Notes under the pieces: generated by a model
What the model saw: the letters and a program-made list of their open reading frames with translations, nothing else
Told to the model about the DNA's origin: nothing
Databases searched by the model: none
NCBI RefSeq assembly: GCF_032854445.1
Contig: NC_088302.1
Location: forward strand, 28,248,330-28,312,329
From: Liolophura sinensis
Lineage: Eukaryota > Mollusca > Polyplacophora > Chitonida > Chitonidae
DNA length: 64,000 bases
Direction of reading: 5' to 3'
Program-made: the position numbers and the translations under genes
Shown: positions 13,400 to 24,885 of the stretch, piece after piece
How positions within the stretch are numbered: position 1 is the stretch's first letter
How the letters are laid out: every line of letters begins with the position of its first letter

Positions 13400-14150
13400 A
13401 AAATTATCAGGTTAACCTGCATGACGGAAAGCGAACATGGCCAATTTTAGTTTGACTTTATCCTTGCCTTGTGTTCTGACCAAATAGCCTTTACTTCTGC
13501 AACATGATTAAGGTAGTCTGGCAGTATGAGAGCTCTTGTCTCTCACTCGAGCGCTTCCGCCTTTAAATAGGCATACGACCAAGTTCTCTTCGCAAATGCG
13601 CAGAGAATCTCCACTGACACAGTTTTATAGTGATCTCTTATAAAATCACGAAATCCATAAACCCCGCGGCGCCAAATTTGCAATTTTATGATTTTTTAGG
13701 GGAGGAAATTCGGGTGAATGGGTCCTTCACCAGCCGTGTAAATTGACAAACTATCTGAAGGACGCGAAATGGTCCTGGCTTGTTGGCAGTGGGAAATGTA
13801 ATTTAATTTACACGGATGCCAGCCAGTTGGCGCTATTCCGGGGTTCACATATGAATTGAGTCAGTCCACTTTTGTAGTTACGGTGAAATCGATTCCGATG
13901 TCTATCTTTATATTGCTCGAGTAATAAATATTATTTCATGAGCTGATATGCAGTCAACAAAGCGCAAAGAAAGATGGTTAAAAGATGAGGGCGAGAGTAA
14001 TCCCGGAACAGTTGATTGGCCGGTGGAGCATGAAAGCGACTGTTCCTGGCGGGCACGTGGAAATATAACAGTAGGAGACAGCAAGCACTCTGAAAAGAAG
14101 TCTTGCAAAACGAGGGTGTACATGAACGGGGAGCGACCATGAACGTGTAA
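13400..14150. promoter_or_regulatory. Candidate conserved non-coding element
   Basis: A complex island. Between 13908 and 14240 both strands are open in several frames, including an ATG frame at 13948-14142, but none has recognisable homology or splice sites. Open frames on both strands in the same place fit higher GC rather than coding. Confidence 0.25.
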
Positions 14151-15000
14151 TATTTTATTAGTAGTCAAATATTGGTGAAAACTCATTCTTTTATTGAAAA
14201 CAGATATGTCATGCTTTGGTGCACGTACATACACATCCATTACACTGTGTTAAAGTTGTCAGCTCTTTTATTTCCTTTAAACAATTTATTTGCTTATTTA
14301 TCTGCTAGTTTAATTTGTGTTTAATGCTCATCTCAAAATTATGTTTTGACTATATTAATAACAACCGAATCTGGGGAAAATAACATAGATGGCAAATTCC
14401 AAAGATCGAATCAACGTTTGAGCTTCAATAGGTTTGGTAACGATTGACTCGTCCAAGTGCGTGGTCCACCTGCATATCTATCCGCTATAGTGATCGCGCG
14501 TAGACTGTCTCAGGGGTAAATTGTGCAGGCTTTGTGTGGCTTACTACGGTATAAACGTTTTGGGAGGGCATAATTAATGGTCAGTATACGCTTAATGTTT
14601 CTCCACCCTACGTGATCGCAAACTTCTAAGCCTTGAAAGCCCACTGACTTGTATGTCTACAGGTGATAATGTGTGCCTACCAGTTACGGCTGACTGGAAA
14701 CAAAAGGTATTTGAACTGTCAATAAATTTTCTCACATTAAATTACAGTTCTTACCAGTAAGATATTGCACGCATTGTAAGTAACATCATTCAGCGCGTAA
14801 CAAAGCTACTCTGTAACCTTTAGCGTTTAACTTTGTACCCTGTACCCTTTATACCTTTATCAACTCTCGAATAACATTCACAAAAACCAAACATAAAAAG
14901 TGTTTGTACTGGTTGACCTGAACGGCATGTTGAAACCAGTTTGCGAAAATAACCCGCAAAAAAAACAACTTTGTTTTTAAACAGAGATGGCTGAAGCTGA
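14151..15000. other. Intergenic, nothing recognised
   Basis: Unique-looking sequence without coding signal or repeat. Confidence 0.45.
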
Positions 15001-15260
15001 CACTCAAAAAATAATCAGTTAATTGTAACAGAAAGTCGGCTGTCTGAGTGATGCTAGAATGTATTATGTTATTATAACATAATACTGTGTCATATTCAAC
15101 ATAATACCCATTTAGTCTAATGGAATCTTTATGGTTTAATTAATAGAGTGTGTGTGTTATGTTTAACAGAATAATCTGTTGCAATAGCAAAATATATTCT
15201 AGCATAACTCAGACAACAGATTCTCTGTTAAAATTAACAGATTTTAAAATTTTTTGAGTG
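15001..15260. mobile_element. MITE with long terminal inverted repeats
   Basis: The ends cactcaaaaaat (15001-15012) and attttttgagtg (15249-15260) are inverted copies. The inverted similarity extends about 75 bp inward through taacagaaag, tgtctgagtgatgctagaat and their complements at 15190-15245. At 260 bp without coding capacity it fits a non-autonomous DNA transposon. A clear target-site duplication is not visible. The same ends appear at 47345-47575 and, amplified, at 52165-53610. Confidence 0.75.
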
Positions 15261-16440
15261 TATAGGCTACCTATACCCATCGTTCAAATATCCGAACTCT
15301 ATGTTTAGGAACAAAAAGTTACAAGTCCAGTGTGTTCTAGCTGGGAAGAGCATTCCAATCTCTTAAATTTTTAGCTGTATTTAAGCAGTAATTTTTTTTA
15401 CTCCTCTACATGTCATTTTAAAGTATAGCTACAATACTTTTCTCAGTGGCAGAATATACCGAATATACAGCATTTTTATGTATTTATTCTATTCGCTTTG
15501 TGTACGTCTGCCTCTTGTTTGAAAATGTAGTCGTGTATTGGAAGTGTATTTAGTCCAACGTGCATGCTTACTACAGATCGCTCCAAGGCTCTACAAAAGA
15601 TGCAGTAAAAACCATCAAAACCATCTAGTTGTAAAGTGGCATTCATCACACATCCCACCAAAACCTTAACGTGTGTCAGAATTATCCAGATAGATTTTGG
15701 AGAGATATTTTATTCCAGTTGGGATTTTTTGAATCGTTTGCCAACGACAGAAAAAATAATTAGAATTCCGCGCAACGCAACACTACCTTATCCAAAGCAC
15801 ACTTCGTTTAACAAGAATTCTTTTTTTCTATTAGCTGTTTTTCGACCCATAAATGTGGCCTGTGTAGGAGATGAAACTAAAAAGGTCACTGGGGTTGTTA
15901 CTTGAACCAATTACAACAGGATAAAGACCCGGTGGTGAGGTGATCCAATTTCTGCGCGCCTGGCTGGATAAGACGACACTCAGAATACAGATTGGCTGGG
16001 GATAAAGTCGGATCTATTTCATCTACCGTGTCGCATGTTCTGTCGCGATTATGTGTGTTAGGATCAATGGCCAACACTGGTGATGACATTGGAGCTCTTA
16101 GAAGTTCGGCAAGATGCCTTGAGGCTGTCCAAAAAGCTAATTGACGCTCGGTTTAGGTCACCATAACGTATCCACCGAAAATAAACAAGCGCGGCGACAT
16201 ATTCGTTGTTCAAGGTTGAAGATTCGTTTGCTGTTCCGTTTAAACCTGTGACCTGTCATGATCTCACAAAGGTCTCGAGCGATCGGAGAATTCCCATTGT
16301 TGTTATTCTCAAATTATGTATTTATTCTGTTGGTGTTTTTTTTTTTGCCAAACTGTATACTTTATTCCAAACCGTATACTTATAACGGTACGATGGAGGA
16401 AGCTGTACAAAACCTTCAAAAACCATGAAACAATGGAAGA
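15261..16440. promoter_or_regulatory. Intergenic with a candidate regulatory patch (15900-16300)
   Basis: The part from about 15900 to 16300 is complex and less AT-rich, with forkhead-like (aaaataaaca) and Sox-like (cattgttgtt) words. No splice-bordered exon is seen. The 15261-15900 part shows nothing. Confidence 0.22.
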
Positions 16441-16464
16441 AAGAAGACTAAGCAAGGGGCGGTC

Positions 16465-17162
16465 ATCACACAAGGTGAAGGAAACCGAACAAAATATGGG
16501 AAAACTATCGCTCAAAGTGAAGGAAACCAGACAAATCTGTGGAAAACCATCACACAAAGTGGAGGGAGCAGGGCAAAGGATGGAAAAAAATTCATACAGG
16601 GTGAAGGATAGCGGGCAAAACAAGGAAAAACTATCACAGAAGATGAAGGATAGCGGGCAGAACATGAGAACATTACCACAGGAGGTGAAGGATAGCGGGC
16701 AAAACAAGGAAAAGCTATCACAGAAGGTGAAGGATTGCGGGCAAAACAAGGAAAAGCTATCACAGAAGGTGAAGGATAGCGTGCAAAACAAGGAAAAGCT
16801 ATCACAGAAGGTGAAGGATAGCGTGCAAAACAAGGAAAAACTATCACAGAAGGTGAAGGATAGCGGGCAAAACAAGGAAAAGCTATCACAGAAGGTGAAG
16901 GATTGCGGGAAAAACAAGGAAAAACTATCACAGAAGGTGAAGGATAGCGGGCAAACATGGGAACACTACATCAGGAGGTGAAGGATAGCGGGCAAAACAA
17001 GGAAAAGCTATCACAGGAGGTGAAGGATAGCTGGCAAAACATGGGAACACTATCACAGGAAGTGGAGAATAGCTGGCAAAACATGAGAACACTACCACAG
17101 GAAGTGGAGAATAGCTGGTCAAATATAAGAAAACTGTCACACAAGGTGGAGAATAGTGAGAC
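16465..17162. repeat. 42-bp minisatellite, about 16-17 copies
   Basis: The unit gtgaaggatagcgggcaaaa, then caaggaaaagctatcacagaag, recurs every 42 bp. Since 42 is a multiple of 3, both strands stay open: the plus strand (16316-16981, 221 codons) gives a 14-residue repeat KVKDSGQNKEKLSQ, the minus strand (16309-16917) a CPLSFTFCDSFSLF repeat. Near 16955 one A is missing from the gggcaaaac motif, shifting the plus frame; the next frame resumes the same peptide to 17193. Without promoter, splice or family evidence I regard this as a satellite. Confidence 0.92.
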
Positions 17163-17166
17163 AAGT

Positions 17167-17345
17167 ACACGGTCTTGTTACTGTTTCACATGAGAACATC
17201 CTCACACGACCTTGTTACTGCTTCACATGACTGTATATTCCCATACGGTCTTGTTACTGTTTCACATGACTGTATTCACATACGAACTTGTTACTGTTTC
17301 ACATGACAGTATATCACCATACAATCTTATTACTGTTCCGCATGT
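17167..17345. repeat. ~37-45-bp tandem repeat, 5 copies
   Basis: The core ttgttactgtttcacatga recurs at about 17176, 17213, 17251, 17289 and, degenerate, 17327, with spacers of slightly different length. It directly abuts the 42-bp array but is a different sequence. Confidence 0.8.
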
Positions 17346-17399
17346 GGTCATGCCATTTCTCAGTAACAGTTGTATTTTGACATTGGTACGGTCGTGAGA

Positions 17400-18090
17400 T
17401 ACAATGTCGTCATATCACAATGACGTCCTATTCAGATTCCGCATAGAAACAATTGTCAGGCAACGCTCGATAATCAACAACGTGCCGTCGTAACTAACTG
17501 TCAAGGGTCAAAATTTTTACAATTACGTTGGACATGATTTTTTTTTACGCTATAAAAACAATGAACTGAAGAAGTCAAGATGTATCTGTGTTCGAAATCC
17601 GGATAACTTGGTACTGAAGAGTTGTCTGTTTTGGACAAGTGTTGACGAGCAGAGCTAGTTGTTTTTACATAATGTTATACAGATGGAAGACGTCCGTAAA
17701 CTGTGTAAAGTGACGCCTAATTTTCAAGGGGATATCGACTGTCTGCTCTACGACATTATCTTGAGAATAATGCATTTCAGCACGCCAAGCTAGACTGCTC
17801 GAGCTTGTCAGTGCCAGCGAGCTGTCACCTCCTCCCCAGAATACAATACGGTCTCAGGTGCATCCTCAGCCTTACTACATTAAATTAATTACCGTCACAT
17901 CAGCACAAACACCGCTATCAGCGCGTTAATTATTTCTTAAAGGTACTCAAATTCGCATTTATCAGAAAACGGACTTGAGGAGTTTGTGTGCTTCGTGAAG
18001 CAGCGGGAAGCTACTTGGGGAGGACATGTTTATCACAGACGGGACCTGACGTATTTGATGACCGGCAGCCTGCCTTATATTAGGTGACCA
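17400..18090. promoter_or_regulatory. Candidate conserved non-coding element
   Basis: A complex, unique island with attaaattaattaccg and gcgcgttaattatt words (about 17880-17935) and no coherent reading frame. Homeodomain-type cores on both sides of a GC-richer segment suggest a regulatory element; this is inference. Confidence 0.27.
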
Positions 18091-19680
18091 CTCCTACAGC
18101 ATGTGTTCGTTACTTGTTATCGACAAAAACAAACAAAACCACCGCTTTTTATATCACATATTATATCTTCAACACTTTTTTTGATCCCATTTACGTTGGG
18201 ATGTACACGATTTTCAGCTTAGCGGAGCGATGAAATATATTCGGGAGAATGTTGCATTTAATTTTAGGGTTAATTTTAAATTCGACGTTAAACAAGTGAC
18301 TTTTAACGTGGCATTTACCTCCAGTGATTTGAATACATGCAGAAATGTTATAATAATCACATTTTAATGCTAGAACATGTATATACTGAGTAACATTACA
18401 CTTCACGTTTATAGGAAACAATGGAAAAGAGATAGCTGTTTGGTGTTGTAACGCTTTGTTATACTCAAAAGCTCCATAATTTGCTAATGTACAAAGATAT
18501 TCTATCCTATAATTATCACAATATGAATTGCCATAAAATCTCAGGTGCTACATTATAATTCAGACATAAATATAGTACAAATGCATTAAACAAATTGTTG
18601 TACATAGATTTCTCTTTAAAGCTCAATACAAATGTGCATGGCTGAGTACAAGCACGTGTACGCAAAAAAGTTCGACCTTTTGTAGAGATATTACCGTATA
18701 AGCACCTGTGCAATCAAACAGAATTTAAGATCAGCTGAATTCAGGCATCTGTGGATGAGGAAGACTTAAAAGCCAATGATTCCACGCCTACATATCCGAA
18801 TCGATGACTTGAGAAGTTAGAAATACATGTATGTATGTATGCATGTAAGCATACGTTTGTTTTCAAGTTTTCAACTACAAGTATATATGAAACTGTAAAG
18901 GTAAAAGGCAAAACAGTTTGTAAGCAGAGTAACGGCAAAAAGGGCAAGTAAGCTTGTTTGACTAATAACACATGTTTTTGAATATGTGTACGTATGTTTT
19001 GGGATTTACGTCGTACTTATTGTCGTTAGGTGTGTGTACTATAATATATCTTTAGGTTTACAATTTATCATAAGCATGTGCATTTAATATTAAAACACAT
19101 AGCCCAGGCTGATATTGCCAAATGTCTATAGAAAATATGTTATTATTCGGGTTTCAAGCAGAGTATATCGAGAAAGGAATAGAAGTTTCGCAGTAAAATA
19201 AATCTAAAACGTATATAAATACACAGACACATATATAAGGAGGACAATGTTTTGATTAGATGATTTTCTGACGACCATTTTAACCCCCTATATAAATAGT
19301 ATCGTAGTTTTCTTTTTCTGTATAATTTATTGGTTGTTTATCTTTATTTACGCTATTTATGGCAACATTATGGCATGGAAACAACTATACACTCGTCATC
19401 CGGAGACATGTCAAATGAATTAATGTTCAATGTCTAATTGCCTATGCCACCAAAAAAAACACTTCTGTAAGATTTCTGTATTTAAAAAAATAACGAAAAC
19501 CACGCCTCGTTTAAGGCCATATTTTAGTGTAAATCCTGTGTAATTCATAGAGGATATGAATATGTTAGCGGTACCTAAAAGAGCAATTATATGCTCTTTT
19601 AAGTGATAATATCTTGTGCCTGGCAAGTTTTTCACTTTATTGAATCCGGTCACTACAGCTATTGCTTATACGGTTTTAGT
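18091..19680. other. AT-rich intergenic, nothing recognised
   Basis: No supported gene. A short tgtatgtatgcatgtaagca tract lies near 18830. Confidence 0.5.
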
Positions 19681-19689
19681 TGGAGAAAA

Positions 19690-20180
19690 CTGAGCATATG
19701 GTGCCTGATTGTCCGACCGTCCGGGATGCGGGCGATGTGTAACGGGTCCGCTAACTCGAGACCGCTAATTACCACAGACCACTCAGCCGGGTTAACACCA
19801 AATACACAGGAAACGGTTTCAAGGCTTTTTGGCTCGCTAATTTTACCACCATCAGAGTTGATAATAACTCTGATTATGCACATCATCGACTGAAAGCAAA
19901 AGAGTTCAAATGGCAAAGAAATAAACGACCGTTTTCGGTGTCCGGGCTACACGACAGTGGCAGTGCCATATGCTGTCCCGTCTGGTGGGATTCAAATAAA
20001 GACTATCGACTTGCCCGTCGAATCCCAAGGCGACCTATCACGGCCCGATCGACTCTTAATTTCAATCAGATAAATGGAATAATGACACCCGAGTTCGGGT
20101 CCCACAAAACAACGTTGTATCGTCGTCCTGCGTTCAAAACTGACCATCATTCCTTAAATTCTAGGAAGGTTTTTTTTATT
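19690..20180. promoter_or_regulatory. Complex GC-richer island, possibly regulatory
   Basis: Visibly richer in GC than its flanks, non-repetitive, and open in short frames on both strands (19603-19893 plus, 19659-19916 minus) with no recognised product. Confidence 0.2.
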
Positions 20181-20334
20181 GAAGATATGTAAAAAGAAAA
20201 CCAATTATTTAACCCACTTTTTCGAATTTGCACTGATATACATCCGCTCATTACAGGCATTGGTTTTGTATGGAACACAATTTAATACACTTAGATACAT
20301 GTAGCTCCACGGAACGTGATTAGGATAGACAGCT

Positions 20335-20362
20335 GTTTATTTATTTATTTATTTATTTATAA
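20335..20362 (-). repeat. (TTTA)n tract, possible retroposon tail
   Basis: A ttta-type run followed by aaagaacagtttgatt. A similar junction, with agagaacatacagtttgact after the run, occurs at 26481-26530, so both may be 3' ends of one minus-strand retroposon family. Confidence 0.3.
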
Positions 20363-20513
20363 ATGTAAAGAACAGTTTGATTGGACGTTAGCAGTGTGTA
20401 TGTATACAATCTAAGAGTTTAATCTATACACGTAATGGAAAACAAAGCTGAAATCCCTCTCGTTAACCAATGCAAATTTTTCCATACATGATTACATGAA
20501 AACAAGGAATGAA

Positions 20514-20640
20514 GTTTTGCCAGCCAGTCAAGGGGTTTTTGCCAGCCAGTCATGGGATTTTTGCCAGCCAGTCAATTAGGGGTTTTACCAGCTAGCCGGT
20601 GAAGTGGTGTTGCCAGCCACATATGGATTTTACCACCCAT
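20514..20640. repeat. ~28-bp tandem repeat, 4-5 copies
   Basis: gttttgccagccagtcaa-like units recur at about 20516, 20539, 20563 and 20588, with a degenerate unit at 20610. Spacing varies with small indels. Confidence 0.75.
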
Positions 20641-21814
20641 GAAGGCAAGGAGCTTAACTGACCGAGCCAAAACATTAGGCTGCGTGTCATGATATAACTC
20701 AACAAATCTAATGCGGCACCTATCCCCATACTGTGCTAAGTCAAATACAACACATAATTTATTGTTGAAACTGAAAATGCTCATGTTTTTAAGGAACTAT
20801 TAACATTTCATTAGCGAACACGATTCACGTAAAGTTACGCTAACCTTAATGTCTGCCACAATTAATTCATGATATTACCCAAGAGAATATTGTGTAATTA
20901 ATAATAGCGAATAGTTTTGTTGTTTTTGGTGTCAGCGAAATGTTAACAGGCAATGGAAATAATGAGAACATCGATCCGCAAATGTTAGCCCTGATTAAAA
21001 AAAATAACGATCTAAATAAATCAGCAGGCATGCATTATGATGGGGGGGGGGGGGCGGAGGGGGTGCAGGAGTCAGTCTCGTCTGTTTCAGCTATTTAACT
21101 AATATCACTGAACCCAGACACTCGTTTTAACAGCTTGGCGAATACATAAACGGTGTTATTGGTCATGCTAAACAACCATTTTCCATGCTGAAGTGTTCAC
21201 AGGGGCTCGGTTTACATAGAGCCAGCCCGTTTCCCGGTACCCTCTTTGTTCCGTGTGTGTGTTATCGATATCAAGCCTGCTCCCTAAGGGCTGGTCGTTT
21301 GTGTAACTCGCTGTAAATTGAATCAGACATCATTTGGTCTCGGTTTTAGTCCCAATCACTTTGCTGTTTGCAGACCGTGTCTATTTAACCGACTGAAGCT
21401 CGACATAGAAACACTCAAGAGAATCGTAAAGGGAACAATCGCCACTTGCTACAAATCTATGATGTGAATTGATAAAACATCATCATTTTTATCGACAAAA
21501 CGGAAAAAAATGAGGAAGAGATAATGTTTGCGTGGAGTATTAGCTCTTTGGTAAATTGGAATTGAGTAGGGAGGAGGTTTGCGGCGCCTTACAAATTTCG
21601 ACCCGTGCCCGAGTCGTACGTGGCTGGAATTCTCGTCTAGGCCACAAAATCCCGCATGGGTTCGGGCGAAAAGTTGAGGCAGCGACCTTCATTAACATTG
21701 GTGTTCCCGAAATCCAGGTCCTGTTAAGTGTTAGAGTTGCAAGCCCTTATTCTTGTCGAACGTACAGACAGTAATAATAATAGTATAACTATATAATAAT
21801 AGTATAACTATATA
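20641..21814. other. Intergenic with a complex patch (21180-21440)
   Basis: A poly-G run (about 21042-21054) sits in otherwise AT-rich DNA. The 21180-21440 part is complex but shows no coding or repeat structure. A + frame at 21556-21774 has no recognised product. Confidence 0.4.
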
Positions 21815-22062
21815 CAAATTTATTTATTTATTTGATTAATATTTTACGCCGTACTCAAAAATATTTCACTTATATGACGGCGGTCAGCATTATGGTGGGA
21901 GGAAACCGGGCAGAGTCCGGCGGAATCCCAAGACCATCCGTCGATTGTTGGAAGACTTTACCACGTACGGAGAGGAAGCCAGCATTAGCTGGATTTGAAC
22001 TCACAGCGACCGCATTGGTGAGAGGCCCCTGTGTTATTGCGCCGCGCTGGCCGCGGAGGCCG
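21815..22062 (-). mobile_element. SINE family A, near full length, diverged
   Basis: Minus-strand copy with the (AAAT)n tail at 21819-21835, the conserved body and a degraded tRNA-like head (ggcctccgcggccagcgcgg). Short acaaat/gcaaat words at the borders may be remains of the target-site duplication. Confidence 0.82.
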
Positions 22063-22391
22063 CAAATATGATGATAATAACTATATAATGAAAGTATAAC
22101 TACATTACTACCTCGGCTTCAGTACTCCATAAGGTCAATAAAAAACCGTCAAAAATACAAGGACTAAATGTCCTATATATTATAGCCGTTGAATGCCCAT
22201 TATGTTATCAGCAAGCTCCCATGCTTCATGCTACCAGGGTAATATAAATATAACCTTCATCACATTACTATAAAGTAATACTCAATCAATTAGCTATAAT
22301 GCTAATAGTTCCACTTAACCTGGCTGTTTCTGCGTAGGTTGCAGTGTGATCATTGAGCCATGGGACAGGGAAAAACTACGGCAGAAGTGTT
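22063..22391. other. Intergenic, nothing recognised
   Basis: AT-rich with taatataaatataa-like words. No supported feature. Confidence 0.45.
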
Positions 22392-22403
22392 AGGGTGGTA
22401 TGA

Positions 22404-22671
22404 TTTATTTATTTTTATTTGATTGGTGTTTTACGCCGTACTCAAGAATATTTCACTTATACGACGGCGGCCAGCATTATGGTGGGTGAAAACCGGGCAG
22501 AACCCGGGGGAAACCCACGACCATCCGCAGGTTGCTGGCAGACCTTCCCCAGTACGGCCGGAGAAGAAGCCAGCATGAGCTGGACTTGAACTCACGGCGA
22601 CCGCATTGGTGAGAGACTCATTGGTCATTACGCTGCGCTAGCGCGCTAACCAACTGAGCCACGGAGGCCCC
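22404..22671 (-). mobile_element. SINE family A, full length, perfect target duplication
   Basis: Minus-strand copy with intact A box (tggctcagttgg), B-box-like gagttcaagtcc, full body and tail. Perfect 12-bp target-site duplications (agggtggtatga) lie at 22392-22403 and 22672-22683. The clean duplication marks it as one of the younger insertions here. Confidence 0.93.
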
Positions 22672-22683
22672 AGGGTGGTATGA

Positions 22684-23039
22684 AAAACGAAGTATAGTAC
22701 AGGTGTTCCAAAAGTGTCCAAACTAGTGTATGACGAATTCTCGACTTCACAATTATGAAACCCGAGACTTGCCCTTGTACTCCAGTGCATATGTTTTTGT
22801 TAGGCACCTTGTTTTCCCGGTTGCTAACTGTATATACCACTGGATACATGCCTTCTTTCAGCTGTTGTATATATTTTTAATGCGCCGCCCACCATTTCTC
22901 CCGCACCAGTATTTTTGTGCACTTACTGTTGGTATTAGTCTTTGAAATGATGCAGCACAACAGCGGAAGTCAGCGGTAGCTAGGATAAAAATACAGTAAA
23001 CGGTTCATATATAATTAAGGCGATCATACATGTAACTGT
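22684..23039. other. Intergenic, nothing recognised
   Basis: No repeat or coding signal that I can support. Confidence 0.4.
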
Positions 23040-23350
23040 TCGATGGCCATCGGCAAAACCGTTCCCTAGGAGAATGGGGACAAAGATGTGGAATTAAGCT
23101 ATGATTAATAAATATGACCAGGCAGATGGAAGGCTAACTTCCAGTCCTGCGGGTTACCGGTCATCCTTTTAGGCCCTCACTCAATGCCGAGTACCTGACA
23201 ATGATGAAGGCATTTACCTGTTGTTCTGACAGGTTAGGCTATCCATGCATGGCTAGGTCCAAGGCTATCAGCTACTTATCTCTCCGTCAATTCATAATTA
23301 ACATTTGCCTCCTGTGATTAATGGACAGAGGGTAATTGTATAAGCCGCAT
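23040..23350. promoter_or_regulatory. Candidate conserved non-coding element
   Basis: A complex island with ttcataattaacat, gtgattaatgg and gggtaattg words (23285-23340) and no open frame of note. The short inverted pair ttacctgttgttctgacaggt (23213-23233) could form a hairpin. Confidence 0.27.
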
Positions 23351-23571
23351 GGCTCTCGAGTTAAACAGATTCGCGTTATGATTTGGTGTGTATATGCCGG
23401 TATCTGAGGTGACCAGAACAGAGAGATTGAAGGGAGAACCTAAGCTCCAGCATTTTTGATGTGACACAAAGCCAAACAAGTAAACACATTAACAGTAAAC
23501 CATGCGCATTTTGTTGTCCGGTGCGTATATATCACTTAATCTTGTGTACACTTAATAATGTACATGCACGG

Positions 23572-23645
23572 AGGAATGGGCCGTAGCCGGTTGATAAAGG
23601 TGCTTCCATTTCAACTTGCGGGTTCGAACCCGCCCTTCCACGGGG
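23572..23645 (+). mobile_element. tRNA-like sequence (SINE head or tRNA pseudogene)
   Basis: A perfect B box, gggttcgaacccg, sits in a paired T-arm (gcggg/cccgc) about 50 bp after a weak A-box region. The anticodon arm does not pair and the acceptor ends do not match, so this is not a functional tRNA. It is followed by a poly-C run and (CA)n. Confidence 0.5.
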
Positions 23646-23654
23646 TTTTCATTA

Positions 23655-23687
23655 CCCCCCCCCCCCCCGCGCACACACACACACACC
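23655..23687. repeat. Poly-C / (CA)n microsatellite
   Basis: About 15 C in a row, then gcg and a (ca)n run. Confidence 0.9.
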
Positions 23688-23732
23688 CCGTTCTTGGTGC
23701 CTTTGTGACAATAAGCGCCGTTCTCCCACCAA

Positions 23733-23928
23733 TATATTTATTAGATTGGTGTTTTACGCTGTACTCAAGATTATTCCACTTCTAGGAAAGCGGCCAGTAC
23801 CGTGGTGGGAGGAAACCGGGTAGAGCCCGGGGAAAGCCAGGGCCATGCGCAGGTTGCCGGAAGATCTTTCCACGAAGGGTTGGAGAGAAAACCAGCATGA
23901 GCAGGATTTGAACTCACAGCCACCGGTT
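23733..23928 (-). mobile_element. SINE family A, head-truncated
   Basis: Minus-strand copy with body and tail (gattggtgttttacgctgta). It stops near the B-box region (aggatttgaactcaca at 23901-23916) and lacks the A-box half. More diverged than the copy at 22404. No clear target duplication. Confidence 0.85.
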
Positions 23929-24589
23929 AAAAACAATCTTTCAACGAAATAAATCCAATAAAGAGGTCATAAGTTTGAAACATACGGTTGTTGTAAAATG
24001 AAGCCGTGTTCGTCCACTGCTATGTTCGCAGCATGGTTTTGCTTTAGACGACAATGACAAGGAGCTCGTGGAAGTCATTTGCATGGAAATCATGTAGCAC
24101 ACGTGGCTGCAACATAATGCTAAATGATTCAATTAATTTCAGCCACAAAGCTCTGACAACAGCCTAGCTCCTGGAGCTGGACTTGGCACCACAGTGCTTC
24201 CGCAATGCGCCTCGCTTAGAAGTTGTCCATACCGTACCGCTTCACGCCGGCCGATTCAGCCAATCGGTAGAGGAGGTAAAAGTCACGCACGACCAAAACA
24301 GTTGTCTGAAAAAAAGAACCCAGGACATCCACTCAGAATTGCAGCTGATCTAACTGGGACACGACACTACTTTTTTGCCAATGCATGTTGTTTGGTATTA
24401 AAGGTTTGTATGGTAGACTGTTGATGCCATTATACTTTATACACCATGTAAATTTACTTTGTAATTAATGGCCCAGTGTACGACCTTATCAAACAGAGCT
24501 GTGTCTTACTCATGCTATTATTCAATTTTGCGTATCTGCATGTAAATTATGAACATGACTGTTTGTAAACAGCTCTGGTTTGTTTCTAG
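23929..24589. other. Intergenic, nothing firm
   Basis: A somewhat complex patch lies at about 24150-24330. No repeat or splice-bordered exon is seen. Confidence 0.35.
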
Positions 24590-24885
24590 GTTCATGCATG
24601 TTCTGTCTGCAATTAGTTCTAGTTGTTTCCCCTTATTACATGTCTTGTTTCGTGTGTAATTAGCTCTAGTTGTTCCCATTATATTTCATGTTTTGTATTC
24701 AGTTAGCTCTAACTGTTTCTATTACATGCCATGTTTGGTGTGCAATTAGATTGAGTTGTTTTCATTACTTGCTGTATTTTGTGTGCAATTAGTTCTCGTT
24801 TCAAAAACAGACCGTGTTTTGTTTGTAATTAGTTCCATTTGTTTTCATGCCATGCCTTTTTTTGGTTGTAATTAGTTCTCTGTGT
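24590..24885. repeat. Degenerate ~43-bp tandem repeat, 7 copies
   Basis: The phrase gtaattagttctagttgttt recurs with its aattag core at 24611, 24658, 24701, 24744, 24787, 24825 and 24870 (steps of 38-47 bp). Units are well diverged, so the array is old. Each unit carries a taattag homeodomain-type core. Confidence 0.7.

Noticed and set aside
13948-14142. 64-codon ATG frame with hydrophilic peptide
   Set aside because: The opposite strand is also open over the same bases and no homology is recognised; kept only as a complex island.
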